From Purshia tridentata (Eukaryota; Streptophyta; Magnoliopsida; Rosales; Rosaceae): a stretch of 53,719 bases of DNA. The stretch covers positions 1 through 53,719 of the forward strand of contig QANT01008854.1 of assembly GCA_003254885.1 (NCBI GenBank). The letters are read 5' to 3'. The stretch's first letter is position 1. The number at the start of each line of letters is the position of its first letter. The position numbers and the translations under genes were made by a program. Positions 12,383 through 25,052 of the stretch are shown piece by piece. The notes under the pieces are model-generated. The model saw only the letters and a program-made list of their open reading frames with translations, was not told where the DNA came from and made no database searches.

Positions 12383-14494
12383 ATGGGTGTGAATAAGGGC
12401 TCTGTTCTAAGGCGTCTTCTTTGTGACAAAGGCCACCTAACCAAACCTTATGATCCAACCATCGCCAGAGCCAGAACCAACGATATCCTCACTCACCTCA
12501 ATGCCAATCGTCTTAAAGAAGCAGTTAAAATCCTCTTTGGTTCTGAATTCCCCTTCCATTTTTCTCTTTACACCCGTCTATTCCAGCTATGTTCCTCTAG
12601 TCGCGCCATTGTCCAGGCCCGTAAGGTCGAATTCCATTTGGTCAGCTTCTCGCCCACCCCGCCTATATTTCTATTGAATCGTGCCATTGAGGCTTATGCA
12701 AAATGTGGATCTTTGGGTGATGCAAGGGAGTTGTTTGAGGAAATGCCTCAGAGAGATGGCGGGTCTTGGAATGCAATGATAACTGCATATTCGCAAAGTG
12801 GGTATCCTGAGGATGCCCTCTGCTTGTTCTTGCATATGACTCAGTCGGGTTTTTTGCCAAATGAGATTACGTTTGCTAGTGTTCTTGGGTCGTGTGCTGC
12901 AGTTTTGGCACTTTGTCTTCCCAGGCAAATTCATGCACTTATTTTCAAGTATGGTTTTGGTGGGAATGTGATTTTAGGGAGTTCACTTGTTGACATATAT
13001 GGGAAATGTGCAGTTATGAGTGATGCTCGTAAAATATTTGATGAGATCCAGAACCCAAATGACATTTCTTGGAATATAATTGTGAGGCGGTATCTTGAGA
13101 TGGGTGATGAAAAGGAGGCAATAACGATTTTTTTCCAGATGTTTCTGGCAGCTGTAAGGCCATTAAATTTTACCTTTTCTAATGCTCTTGTCGCTTGTTC
13201 AAGTATTTCTGCACTTAAGGAGGGGATGCTGATTCATGGAATTGCAACTAAAATGGGTTTTGAAGATGATGAGGTTGTTTCACGCTCTCTTATTGATATG
13301 TATGCCAAGTGTGGGAAATTAGAACATGCTTGTGCAATTTTTGACCAACCCAATTCAAAAGATTTGATTTCTTGGACTTCAATTGTTTCGGGGTATGCAA
13401 TGTGTGGACAGACATGGAATGCAAGGGAGCTCTTCAATAAAATGCCTGAACGCAATGTGATATCCTGGAATGCAATGTTAGCAGGGTATACTAAGCACTT
13501 TCAATGGGAAGAGGCTTTGGATTTTATATTTCTGATGCGGAACACAACCAATGACATAGACCATATCACTCTTGGGTTGATCCTGAATGTGTGTGCTGGC
13601 CTTTCAGATGTTGAAATGGGAAAACAGGTTCATGGATTCATTTATCGACATGGCTTCTATTCTAATCTCTTTGTTGGAAATGGCCTTCTTGACATGTATG
13701 GTAAATGTGGGAACTTCAGAAGTGCCAAAACGGTATGGTTTTACCAAATTAGTCAATGGCGGGATAGAGTTTCGTGGAATGCTTTGTTGAATAGCTATGC
13801 TCGTCATGGTCTGAGTGAACAAGCTATGACCATTTTCTATGAGATGCAATGGGAGACAACACCGAATAAGTTTACGTTTGCAATTCTCATAGCAGCTTGT
13901 GCAAATATATTTGCACTTGAACAAGGCAAACAAATACACGGTTTCATAATCAGAAATGGTCACACAATAGATGCTGTGTCTAGAGGGGCTTTGGTTGACA
14001 TGTATTCTAAGTGTCGTTGTATTGATTATGCTCTCCTGGTTTTCAAAGAAGAGGCTTCAAGAGATGTGATTCTATGGAACTCTATGATTTTGGGATGCTG
14101 TCACAATTATAGGGGGAGTGACGTACTTAAACTGTTTGCTTTGATGGAGGATGAAGGTATTAAGCCAGACCATATAACATTTCAAGGTATTTTGCAAGCT
14201 TGTATATGTGAAGGTCTCGCTGAGTTGGGCAAGAAATATTTTGATTCAATGAGCAATGATTACGGTATTATACCTCGATTAGAGCACTACAAGTGCATGA
14301 TTGAGCTCTACAGCCACTGTGTATACATGGATGAGCTTGAAATTTTTGTGAAGACAATGCCATTTGATCCCACAGTCCCAATGTTGACAAGAGTTGTTGA
14401 TGCATGTAGAAGACATGGCTACTTGAGATTGGGAGAATGGGCTGCTCAACGACTTGATGACTTGAATCCTTCTAGGTCCTGTTGGGCAGGATAA
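12383..14494 (+). CDS. pentatricopeptide repeat (PPR) protein, PLS type, without DYW domain
   Basis: An intronless 703-aa PPR protein, expected to be imported into mitochondria or chloroplasts and to bind specific organellar RNAs. The reading frame opens earlier at a TTG; the first in-frame ATG, 12383, gives MGVNKGSVLRRLLCD, a basic start compatible with a transit peptide. Repeats follow through most of the length, with typical cores such as SWNAMITAYSQSG, LVDIYGKC, LIDMYAKCG, SWTSIVSGYAMCG, SWNAMLAGYTKH and LLDMYGKCGN, alternating in P, L and S form. The end (VVDACRRHGYLRLGEWAAQRL) looks like a short E motif; there is no DYW cytidine deaminase domain, so it could not edit RNA alone. I believe it corresponds to Arabidopsis At3g26540 (similar length), from memory. 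Confidence 0.93.
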   Translation: MGVNKGSVLRRLLCDKGHLTKPYDPTIARARTNDILTHLNANRLKEAVKILFGSEFPFHFSLYTRLFQLCSSSRAIVQARKVEFHLVSFSPTPPIFLLNRAIEAYAKCGSLGDARELFEEMPQRDGGSWNAMITAYSQSGYPEDALCLFLHMTQSGFLPNEITFASVLGSCAAVLALCLPRQIHALIFKYGFGGNVILGSSLVDIYGKCAVMSDARKIFDEIQNPNDISWNIIVRRYLEMGDEKEAITIFFQMFLAAVRPLNFTFSNALVACSSISALKEGMLIHGIATKMGFEDDEVVSRSLIDMYAKCGKLEHACAIFDQPNSKDLISWTSIVSGYAMCGQTWNARELFNKMPERNVISWNAMLAGYTKHFQWEEALDFIFLMRNTTNDIDHITLGLILNVCAGLSDVEMGKQVHGFIYRHGFYSNLFVGNGLLDMYGKCGNFRSAKTVWFYQISQWRDRVSWNALLNSYARHGLSEQAMTIFYEMQWETTPNKFTFAILIAACANIFALEQGKQIHGFIIRNGHTIDAVSRGALVDMYSKCRCIDYALLVFKEEASRDVILWNSMILGCCHNYRGSDVLKLFALMEDEGIKPDHITFQGILQACICEGLAELGKKYFDSMSNDYGIIPRLEHYKCMIELYSHCVYMDELEIFVKTMPFDPTVPMLTRVVDACRRHGYLRLGEWAAQRLDDLNPSRSCWAG

Positions 14495-16743
14495 ATGATG
14501 GAATTGGACTAAAATTTTCCAGTCGTACGTGTGGTTGTTAAAATGACTTTTGATAATCAACCTTAAGATCTGTAGGATTTTTCCCTGAAAAAAAGCTGGG
14601 ATAAGTTGGGATTAGTATTGGGCCCAACCCACCCGGATGGAGATTGGGGATCGCATGCAAAGTGCCAAAGCCAGCCTTCAGCCTCCAATTTCTCTGGCCA
14701 TCTATGATCATTTCCACCCATCTCCAATCGTCTCTGGCATATCTCTATTGCTTGCAGTTTCACCTCAACCGTCTCACTATTTCTCAAGGTAGATCTCTCT
14801 CCTGTTCTTTGATTTTCAGTCTCTCATTTTCTCCGAATTTTCCTCTCATTTTCTCTATTATTCTCTGTTCCAGTCTGATTAATCTTTTATCCGTTATATG
14901 GGAATCGTAGGCAGAACCAATAATCCAGAGGCTAGCACGCCATGGACTCATTGATCGGTGTATTGGAGATTCATATGACACATGATGCGTACCTTATGGC
15001 TAAAACCACGTACTTATGTGTGTAACGAAGCCCTGAAATGCATAAGAGAGGTAATTAACATTCCATCCTGTGGATTTATGTTGTTTCATGGAAACTGTTA
15101 GTGTAAGAAGACTGCAACTAAAGATTACTTCCCAAACCATATCTCTTAGGCTGAAGAAACAAGCATCTAAATACGTTGTGGTGATGGTGGTTAGAAATAC
15201 CACTGTTTAAACAGAGATCCTTGTGCATTCGAAGTATAAACGTATTATCATTTGCCAAGGTTCTATATCTCTATAATTCGTTTAAATATAAATATTGCTT
15301 TTTTACCGCAAGTTGTCCGCATTATTGAAGGTGAAAATGACCATTTCGACCTTGGAGAGCACTTTGTGCCTTATTATATGAAATCGAGGATACAAGGGCA
15401 CACTTCATTTTCATTTGGAAGATGCTATTGCTGTTTCTGTGGCTCTATGTTTTAGCTATAAATATATGCTATGTTTTAGTCATGACTCATGGCAGTTAGA
15501 AATACAGCACTGTGAAGTAGTAGGCTTTGAACAAACCCCATGTGCATTTAAACTAATTCTTCACTTTGGTTCTGTACCAGGTTCCATACCTTCTTGAAGG
15601 GGAAATGTACCATTACTACATCTCAGGATAGCCATTGTACCTATCATTACAGCGGTAACGAAGACATTGGCACACTTTATCTTCATTTGACATAGAAGGT
15701 GCGACTTATTATGAAGCATGTCAATGATATAGTCGGAAAATTTACAATGTAAACGGCGCATGGAATATGGATGTTGATGGTAATAATCATTGATAAAAGA
15801 ATACATTATCAGAAATACCAAATTTTCTCCTCTTTCACGTTTTCATAGTCCAATTTGACACGCACCAAATATTACAGCATCTTTATTTTGTGCTAAACGT
15901 AACAGAACAAAATGACTACCATTAGTATGCAATTAAGAATGATAAAAACAAAGTCCACATGATATATATTTTATTCTTACGCAAATAGGAAATAGTTTCC
16001 TGCGATCATATTCATTGAGTACCACACACTAACTATTGCTGCCATTCAGTAACTTCGCATTAACCCATACAGCATAAGGGTTAGGGTTCATAAAATAGGT
16101 CGCTGAAAACTGGAAGAAAAGGCTCACAAAGGCAAATTCCTAACCCCGCGCGACAGGATTGTGGCTGTACAAAATCCCTTTAGTTTGATTGGTTCTTTAC
16201 AGCCCAAATTTTCCTTTTCTCAAGCTTTTAGACACTTAACAACGCTAAGCATCCTTGCAAGTCTCAACCTTGGAAAAGTTGGAAAGAGCCTGTTCATATA
16301 CATAGATAAATCAAAATTAAGAACATTGTAGCAGGCATGTAGCGGTAGAAATTCAGACCTAAAATAGAAGAGAAAAAAAAGGCCCAAGATACACAGAGAT
16401 AATTTTCTCAGAGGAATCGAGCACTGACTAATGCATACAAGATGCTAACCTTTGAAATTTCATTCCCTTTTGTTGTTGGTTATTAATATTTGAACTACAC
16501 AACTAGAGAAGACAATAGCATAACTACAGATAATAATAATTACAATACATCCATCAATACAAACAAGCGGATTTACCGCCAATATTCAACAGCCTTTAAA
16601 CCTAAGCAAAAATAAGACAAATCAATTACCTAAAAGCCAATAAAAATATTTTGGTCACAACATGTGTGGAAAAGAGTATTGGCGCGTGTCGAAAGAAAGG
16701 AAACTCACCCAAGCAATCCGGCTGCTAGAGAGATGAGCAATCC
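14495..16743. other. intergenic region with no confident gene
   Basis: Includes the PPR 3' UTR and probably 3' UTR exons of the minus-strand gene ending at 16744. The frames at 14644-14910, 15252-15455 and 15561-15821 are short. A pyrimidine-rich stretch with a splice-donor-like CAAGGTAGAT near 14787 could be the first exon of an untranslated transcript, but nothing downstream supports a protein gene. Confidence 0.4.
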
Positions 16744-17732
16744 TTAATCATCCTCAAAGCGAGATGTCTTCCGTGAATCAGTCAAAACCTTTGCCTCCAC
16801 TTCCACCTCTACTTCTGTTGATCCTTCTGCCTCCAAATCCACCTCCCTTGTTTCTACAGATCTACTGCCTGCAGCCAAGAAATATTAATGTACCCAAAAG
16901 GGTCGTTCATTAAGAGTAAAAATATTACATTCAAGTCTGTTCAATTTATTGGATGAAAACTCAGTAGATGGATATCTCAAGCATTTAGCATTTGTACCAT
17001 GTCTCAAGATATGTTTACTATTGAAGCTAAAATTGAGGGTTCCCAAAGAAAAGTGAAACCCATTCAAGTATTTATAATAACCATTCATTCCACCAAACCC
17101 ATAAAACAAAAATTACTAAATTTTTTAGTATTGAAGCTAAGATTGAGGGTTCACAAAAACAAAAACTCCCATGAACTGCCACAAAAAAATTACACACATA
17201 AAACTGAAAAGCCATTTCAATTACCTATAATAACGATCAATTCCACCAAACCCATCAAACACAAATTATTAAAAAGTTATATAAACAAAAAACAAAGAAA
17301 TTTCATACCATTAATGAAAAATTGAGAGCAAGGCCAACCTCGGTCGATGGCAACAGACAGGGACTCTTCATCTGAGAGATGGTCAGCCAATTTGCCAACC
17401 AAGTCGGCGACTTTCAAAGGGGAGCGTCGGGGTGGGACCCAGAAAGAGGAGCCGGGAACAAAGGGAAGCCAATCGGGGGTGGAATTCCGAACGAGGATGG
17501 TCTGCATGATGTCGTCTAGATTCTTTTGCATTAAGGTTTCGGATTCACCGTCCGATGACGATGAAGATGACGATGACGAGGTGGAGGGGTCTAGGTCGAT
17601 CTCGATCAGCTGGGCCCTGCCGGATCGGGTCGACCGGGCCCGACGGGCCTGGGTTAGGGAGAGCGGAAAGAGTGGGTGGGAGCGGAGGGAGTGGCGGAGT
17701 TGGAGACTTTGAGTGAGGAGCCGTCGGGCCAT
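16744..17732 (-). CDS. small conserved-looking plant protein of unknown function, possibly mitochondrial
   Basis: I do not recognise a named family. Two coding exons, 17732-17309 and 16868-16744, join in frame (549 nt, 182 aa). The start MARRLLTQSLQLRHSLRSH is Arg-rich, has no acidic residue and is Ser/Leu-rich, which fits a mitochondrial presequence. A run of nine serines then precedes an acidic patch. The core, from LMQKNLDDIMQTILVRNS to DWLPFVPGSSFWVPPR, looks like a conserved block. The C-terminus is acidic (EVEVEVEA) and ends RKTSRFEDD. A good GTGAGT donor (16708-16703) just past the stop suggests a 3' UTR intron. The upstream gap to PPR and the ANTH gene gives no functional clue. Confidence 0.75.
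17019..17275. repeat. diverged tandem duplication inside the intron of the 182-aa gene
   Basis: Copy A (about 17019-17125) and copy B (about 17128-17275) share TATTGAAGCTAA[A/G]ATTGAGGGTTC at the start and ATTCCACCAAACCCAT plus AAACACAAATTATTA-like sequence at the end. Copy B carries about 45 extra bases in the middle. The duplication lies wholly in the intron (17308-16869). Confidence 0.8.
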
Positions 17733-18966
17733 TTTGGACTGTCAGCTGTGTAGAGAGAGAGAGAGAGGAAAGATTGAAGGCAAGGTTTGTGAAAGTAGTT
17801 GTACTAGGTTGGGTGCGGTGGCATGCCACGTGGTGAGAAGGAGGTGTTGTTCTTTTTCGGTAAAACTTCTCAGTCAACGTGTATGGATACACATACACTG
17901 TTTTTATACAAAGATATTCGGTAATACTGTGACATCGTAAGATATTATTAATAATATATACTCGTATGAATTAATTATAGCACTTATATATAATAATTTT
18001 ATATTTTTATATTTTATAGTTATTTAATAAAAGAGATAAACATATATATATAAGATCATAAACATATTCATGGAGATTGAGATATAAACATGTATAATTT
18101 TCTATATGATCTATTATCTATATACTTTTATTATTAATTTTAAATAAAAAAGCTAATATTAAATTATAAGAAGGAACAAATACCTTAAAATAAGTTTTCT
18201 TGGCTTTAAAAAATATAAAGGAAGGTCCATGAGACACTAGTTATGTGCGAATTAAGTCTTAATTATATTAGCCGGGTCAAACATAGTACGATTAAATATG
18301 AATGCGTCCAACTTAAAACGGATTAGGCCAATACTTTTCATTTGACACCTATAATTTAAATATAAGCACACTTTTAGATTTTAAATAACGCTATTTAATT
18401 GGCAACCCCCTCCTCTTGGATTGATGAAATTGGATAACGACAGGGGCTTGTGCTAGTGAGCAACGTCGTAATGGGTTTGGGGATTTTATCAGAAATCCAA
18501 GAATATAAAATAATTATTCAATTAAACTTCGAATTCGTAAGAATGCTGCTTATGAATCACAACGCTCCTCCAGGGCAACACCTGAGTGGGTTGCACTCTT
18601 GGCCTTGGGGCTTCAATGGGGCAACACACCCTTGGCCTAAGGGGCACCAGTAACCTAAGATATATATATGGAATTTGGAGCATACATGCAAATGCAATTC
18701 AATGTAGAAGGCCTTATCCATGTAAATCAACCATCACTCTAATTTTCTTTACATGTGGGACTTCTGTCACCCATAAACTCTCAACAATAAGCAAAACTTT
18801 GATCAAAATACCACATCCATTGGTATCCATATTCCATTGCCAATGACCCTCCCATAACAATATACAGACAGAGTAAACAAAGAAGGAGGAGCTTATCAAA
18901 CTCACACTACTCCAAAGAATTAAAGAATAGACCGGCATAAAATTATGGAAAATAAATGACCTCTCT
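17733..18966. other. intergenic, promoter of the 182-aa gene and 3' flank of the ANTH gene
   Basis: Begins with a GA-rich leader for the minus-strand gene (GAGAGAGAGAGAG at about 17754-17766) and then becomes strongly AT-rich to about 18400. I see no coding segment. The frames at 18450-18846 lack any domain. Confidence 0.5.
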
Positions 18967-21900
18967 CTACATTAGGTGTTGGTTTCCTTGCTGTGGCATT
19001 GTACTAGAAGGAGGGAAGCTGAATGGATCTCCAAATGGATTTGCAGAACCTGTGGATTTCATCTGTTGCTGCTGAGAGTATTGAGAGTAATATGGGTGAG
19101 GTACCATCATCATGTTCTGTTGTTGTTGATATTGCTGCTGCTGTTGCATCATCAGATGATTTTGTTGCTGCTGTTGCTGCGCCATTAAAGCCATTTGCAC
19201 ATTGGTTGGGGGTGCTATGTTGTTGGACATTGCAAATGGGTCATGTACTGCTTGTACTGCTGCTTGTTGCATTTCAAATGGGTTTTGCAAGCTCGTTGCC
19301 CCGTATCCGTACCCTGCATTCTGGAGTTGTAACTGTCTCCTAGCACCTTCATCTTCATACAAGCTATCAAGTAATAGCTTGTCAAACCCACCAGCCTGAT
19401 GCAGAACCCAAACCATGCTCGTGAATAAATGGAAATAATAATGCTCGATTGAATCAGTTAGGACTAACCAGAGTTGGTCCCATCAGTATTCATGCATTAA
19501 TAATTTTCATACCATGGCACTGGGAACGAAAGTGTAGAATGCAATAAAAAGCTTTATTAAAAGCAAAGAAGACGAACCAATATTCTGTCTACAGGTGGTT
19601 GGCTGGTATGGTTGCTTGGTGTGGTTACCAGCGCTAGCTCCCAACCTGAAGTCCCAGTAATGTCATTCAAACTTGCTCCAAATGGTGGATTATGCCCTGC
19701 AAAAGTATAAATAGTATCATGTATAAAACAGCATTTACAATCAATTAGGTGGTCAGCTTCCTAAGACAAGGATTTCCATTTCTGCTACCAAAGAATATTA
19801 CACAACGCACAGTGCAGAAGTGTCAATTTTCCTCAATCAAATATCAGACAATTCAACCTACCAGATGGAACTATAGCAAGAGCCAGAGCATTGCTTTCTT
19901 CAATTTCTGCAGCTTTTGGATTTATTTCACGTAGACCCTAGAACACGAAAGGCAGAAGACAACATAAATAGCAGAACTCCACACAACTAAATTGGAGAAA
20001 GCATGAATTACATGTGCATATAACAACATACCAGCAGATCAGTATCATCAGTTGATATCAAAGGAGGAGGCTCAACTACCTCCTCTTCCTTAGGTTCGGG
20101 TTCTTCTTCCTCAACCATAGGTTTCTCCTCAACTTTTTCTTCTTGTTTTTCAGGTTCTGGAGGTTCCTCAGGTTTCTGAGGCTGCTGCTCTGTCTCCTGG
20201 TAGTCCTATTGTTAGAACAAAATTATCATAAACTTGAATATAGACAAGAAAATGATCACACAAAAATCTTACACAGCAAGATCACATGAAAGGATTAAAC
20301 CAGCGAGGAATCCATAATGACAAAATAATTACAAAGGAATCATATTTTCAGGTTCTAGTTCCACAAGAATTTGAAGAAAAATAGCTCATGCCTTTCCATG
20401 GGCAAATAATAAATGAGAATGTGTAAAAGTAATTTCAAATGAACAAGAAATGGGAAGTGGCTACTGAAGCTTAGATTAGACAACTCAGAATAATATAGAG
20501 GAATGCAACCAAAAAGTTACCTCAGAATAATATAGAGTAAAGCTTAAATGAATGGCAGAAATCTTACACAGTAGTCAGTACTACAGGTTTTCCATTGTAG
20601 GCACTAGGGAGTTGTACACATAATGCAGAAATATCAGAAATATTAAGACTTCTCAGAACCATTCGGGAAGAACTGAGAATTGCTGACGTACAAATCTGTG
20701 AATGATATAACTAGATGAAGGTAAATTAGCTTTGGTTCTACTGAGGCAGCATAGCTAAACCCAGCTGGTCATTGAAATATTAAATAAGCAGTTTTGAAGT
20801 CTTATATGACCTAACTACAAAACCTGATTACTGACAACATTTCTCATGCTTCAATAGAAGGGTTTTACAATGCTAAATTTTGGCTTCATATTTTCAATCC
20901 TCTGCTGTAGAACAACAAATAAAAATAGATGCATGCAGCACGCATATGCATCCATGAGCTCACTCCAAAAAAATAATACACATCCATGAGTGTTGCCATA
21001 TTTATAAAAATATACAGAACATATAAAAACTAACAAAGATGCATGTGGCATGGAGACAAGTATATCAAAGATAGTAAGCATTCATATTATGCTTTTATCT
21101 AATACTGAAATGTTCATAATCATATGGATATTGTCGCACCAATCTCTTTTTCTCAGAACCTGCCTGAGACGCTTCTTTTATGTACTCCTCCATTGTTGCA
21201 AGAAATGATGGAGGTGGCTGTTTAGTGTAGAGAAGAAAGTTAATTAGAGACCATGTGGTGGCATCATCTTAAATATTCCAGTATGAGGCAAAATGGAACC
21301 TGTCTCAAGGTTGGAAACTGAAAAGTTCTAGCAAGATCCAAACCCTTGCAATATTCATAAAATTCAGCAAGGATTTCAGCCTGTAGAGCAACAAAACTCA
21401 AAGGAATTAGTTCAATAAACAAAAAGAACAGATTTTAGGGGATCCTTATCCAGCTAATTCAGCAATTTCTTATAAACTTAGGAAAAAGATCCACTCCAAC
21501 ATTTTTGAATACAACAAGCATCATTGTACCTGTTGACCAGCTCTTTTGTAAATATTGAGAGCTTTAACTGCATCATGCCTCGGCATATCAAAGAACTGCA
21601 GGAGCATGTAACTTAAATTGAATTATTTAAAAAGTTAAAAAGGGAAAGTTATATAACAAGTGATTCAGTCCAAAGAAATATAAGAATCTAGTAGAGGCTT
21701 ACCATGTCTACGAGATTTATAATTCCATCGTTGATGGCACAATATATTTTAAAGCTCTCTTTTAATACCTACATGGACAAGATCACTGTTGAAACTCAGG
21801 ATAAACTTGTAAAAAGGCATATATTATATTTACCCAAGGATTTTATGGCCTTAAAAATATAGAATAGTGATGGAAGGTTGCATGAACTGTACCCCTCCAG

Positions 21901-23963
21901 ACCGTATTGGAGAAATTTGGCTTTCTATGACTTATATCTACTCAAATTACTGCAGTGTAATGACAGAGGTTCTGTCAATGGTTCCGGGCCCGTATCTTTA
22001 CGTGTAAGAGAATAAAAACCAAAATCCTCGTGAATTTCATGTTCTAATTTACAGAGTATTTCAATTGTGTGGCTTGCAGTAGAAAATAATAAAAAGTAAA
22101 AGTTGGCCTCTTAGAAAAGAATTAATAAGAAGAACCATTATGTAAATAAAAAAAACAAATCTAAATTAATAAGACAACAAAAATTCTTTTCCAATTTCTA
22201 TGAAGGCATGCAGAGACAAAGCACACAGTGATACAGAGAAAAACGGAGATTGGTATCATGCATACCAGAGCCAAGGCATATTGTATTAGGTAATTGTGAT
22301 AAGCTGCTCCTTCAGGCTGCAAAATTAAAGTAAATTAGAAATCTCATCCCAAGGAACAAAATGGTTCCTTCAATAAGAGAAGATATCATGGACAAAAGTA
22401 GAGTAGTTGGCTTTAAAGAACCAAACCAAATTGGGTATTCCATATCAATTATTACCTGGCAACCAATGAGGCGGTAAAGAAGTTGCTGCAGTGCAGGTAG
22501 CTGCTCCAACAGCTCATCAGCACCCAACATTCGTGTTTTACTATGTACCTGGTGGATTGAATAGTATCTTTGTTATGCTGAAGATGATTATGAAATTCGG
22601 TGTGATTTTGAATCATGCAAAGCAAAAACACACACCACACCTTGGTTGATCCTGGTGATGTTTTTGTCAAGCGCTCAGCCTCAATGTCATATTTCAAAAC
22701 TCGGAAACACTCAAGCCGTTCTTCTAAAAAGAGTGCATATGTCCTAACCCAAGCAGAACAATCCCAAGCTGCAAGGTAGATTTTGGTCTAAGAGGGGAAT
22801 GTTACAATATCGCAACATGTTCTGTAAAATACAAAGCCATGAAAGCTAGAAGAATTTTACCAAGGGGACTTGAGTCATCTTTAAAATTGGAAATTTGGAG
22901 AATGTGGCCTCTCTGAGAATAGTTCAGAAGCTCCTCTCTAAATGTAGGATCACCCTCTCTCAATGTCCTATGAATAACTATCAATGTCTTTATGGCAACC
23001 TGTATATTGTCAATTTTTCACTAGATAAGTTATATTCTAGAGATAAAGAATAAAAGTTCTGAGTACAAATGCTGGCTGTCTTTATTAGAATAATGAATGA
23101 TTGTAACATGTTTGCAATTGATTTATCACATCAGTCCTTTTGAGCTTGTTTTCATGCTGATGTTTTGCTACTGCTACTAAACTAATTTGTATCAATTATA
23201 TCAGTTTGAAGCCTCCTTGAGCCTAATACATATTATTTCAATTATGAACTACGACAATGAAAACAAGAAGAAGAATAAAGGACATTACAATCCAACTCCG
23301 TGTCTTGGACAATCTCTTGGCCAGCGCATGAATGCAGTATGCCACATCTGCCCTTGGACGATTCACTGATGTCGCAGAGAATATCTCTACCCAGGAGAAC
23401 AAAAACGAAACCAAAAAAATCAGGAATGAGAATAACAATGCATTGATGAAGGCACAATGAATTCAAAACAGAATTGGACAAAAGAATAACAATTATTATG
23501 TCGCCAAATACAAAGAAAATGAGCCGCAATTGCAAATCTGATAAACATTATCTTATTATGTAGATCCAAAGGCTCATCGTTCATTCAGTCAAATGACATA
23601 TACATATATACAAATTCAGCAATGTAGAAAAAAATGAAAGGAGACATTATGAACTCACTTCGGACATGACGTTCCTTAGGAGGGCACTCAACATGACTGG
23701 TAGCCTTCACAGTGGCAATATCCAAATCCTTCAAAAAAAACAAAAGAAAAATTCATACATCAACAAACAAACAATCACAGCACATTTCATGTTATCCAAA
23801 ATGCAAGACATTGAAAGAGCTCAAGAAATGAAAGCCATCAAAGAAATGTGTTCCCCTGTATTTTTGTTGGTACCTTGAATTCGCTGTTGACCTTGATAAG
23901 GCCAACCTTGGTGGAGTCCTTCAGAGCTCCATAGGCCTTCCTAAAGCTTTGGAACGTACCCAT
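18967..23963 (-). CDS. ANTH-domain clathrin assembly protein (AP180/CALM family)
   Basis: Endocytic adaptor linking PI(4,5)P2 membranes and SNAREs to clathrin at the plasma membrane or trans-Golgi. Fifteen coding exons (minus strand): 23963-23874, 23728-23659, 23386-23289, 22999-22861, 22768-22641, 22548-22456, 22316-22266, 21768-21703, 21595-21530, 21380-21300, 21217-21140, 20205-20032, 19937-19862, 19696-19578, 19395-18967; 585 aa, phases consistent. It starts [16 protein letters not shown]. The phosphoinositide motif [14 protein letters not shown] is intact at about residues 40-53, and the ANTH domain runs to about 310 (MEEYIKEA). Then comes a Pro/Glu-rich linker (about 321-375), an NPPFG element, and a Gln-rich tail with NPFEMQ, HDPFAMS and NPFGDPF, the NPF and DPF motifs that recruit EH-domain and AP-2 partners. 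The exon 11/12 junction is the least certain. It resembles the At2g01600/At1g14910/At5g35200 group; I cannot pick one. Confidence 0.93.
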
Positions 23964-24477
23964 CAAAATGTTTTATTATTAAAGTTTCAAGAACATGCAC
24001 CAACACCTTATCTTGTGTTGGCTAGAGAGATTGAGTCCTAGATAGAGAGGAGGAGATCATGCTGATGACGATGATGATGATGAATGAAAATGTTCTTGTT
24101 CCTGTTCTCTGTAACCGAGACGTTCCAACAACAAAAACAACCAACGACTCTCTCTCCCCCCCTTCCAAGGCTCCAAAATGTGCGCAACAGGAAGGACTAT
24201 TATTACAAGGGTATTTTCATAATTTAACCATCTTTTTTTTTCCAACAAAAACAATTGCCAGATGCAGCTATTTCCTGTTGATAAAATGATAATTTTAATG
24301 TTATTTGAATTGTAAATCACCAAAATATTCTAGAATATTCTGTTATTTTTGTTATAACTATGATTTGGTAACTATAGTTTGATTTGAGAATATAAAATGG
24401 CGGGTATGCTTCTGTTTCTTTTATGTCTATCTAAATTACAGAAATACCCACGATTGTTTATGACTTGGTGTAGGGGT

Positions 24478-24580
24478 CGGCAATGGGCCGGGCCGGGCTG
24501 GCCCGGCCCTAATTATTTGGGCTCGGGCCGGGTTCGGGCTTGAATCAAGAAGCCCGTTAGGGCTTTCGGGCCGGGCCNGA
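24478..24580. repeat. GC-rich fragment with GGGCCGGGCC motifs, unresolved base
   Basis: A sharp GC island in AT-rich surroundings made of repeated GGCCGGGC/GCCCGGCC words, which can fold on themselves, with an N at 24578. It looks like a piece of a dispersed plant repeat, but I cannot name the family. Confidence 0.45.
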
Positions 24581-25052
24581 TTTGATTACAAGACTACGAG
24601 TTTGACCAACATGGAATTTCCCCAACTTTTATTTGGGTACTCAGTACTTATTAATTTGTGCAAAAATTTCATTTACTATATAAATAAATATATTTAGATT
24701 AAGGAATAAGTAGAAATAGGTCCAATTTTAAAGGGTCATTCGGACTAAAATCATGTAGAAATTTACATTAATACTTAAATCCAATTTTGTAAACTGAGGT
24801 CTAAAAAATAGACCTTTTAAAATTTTGACTCATATTATTTATTAAAATTAAGATAATCAATATGAATTAATTTTAAAAATTATGAAAATAATATTTGTTC
24901 AAACATTTTTAATTAAAACATTCAAGATTATCTAGTTTTATATTTTTTTAATTTGAAATAATAAATGATAACATCCCTTTATATTATATAATAAAAAATA
25001 TATTAACTCATAAAAAATAATTAAACAAGCAAGAGAAAAAAATATATAGGTG

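Noticed and set aside
14644..14910. An 88-aa open frame downstream of the PPR gene.
   Set aside because: Pyrimidine-rich leader-like composition, no domain, and an antisense frame of similar length over the same bases.
15310..15425. A frame reading QVVRIIEGE..., like the end of a receptor kinase domain (RPxMSQVVRxLEG).
   Set aside because: Only about eight residues match, with no other kinase motif on either side and no supporting splice structure. Probably chance.
19023..19343. Open frames antisense to the last exon of the clathrin adaptor.
   Set aside because: They mirror the CAG/CAA-rich coding strand of the Gln-rich tail; composition explains them.
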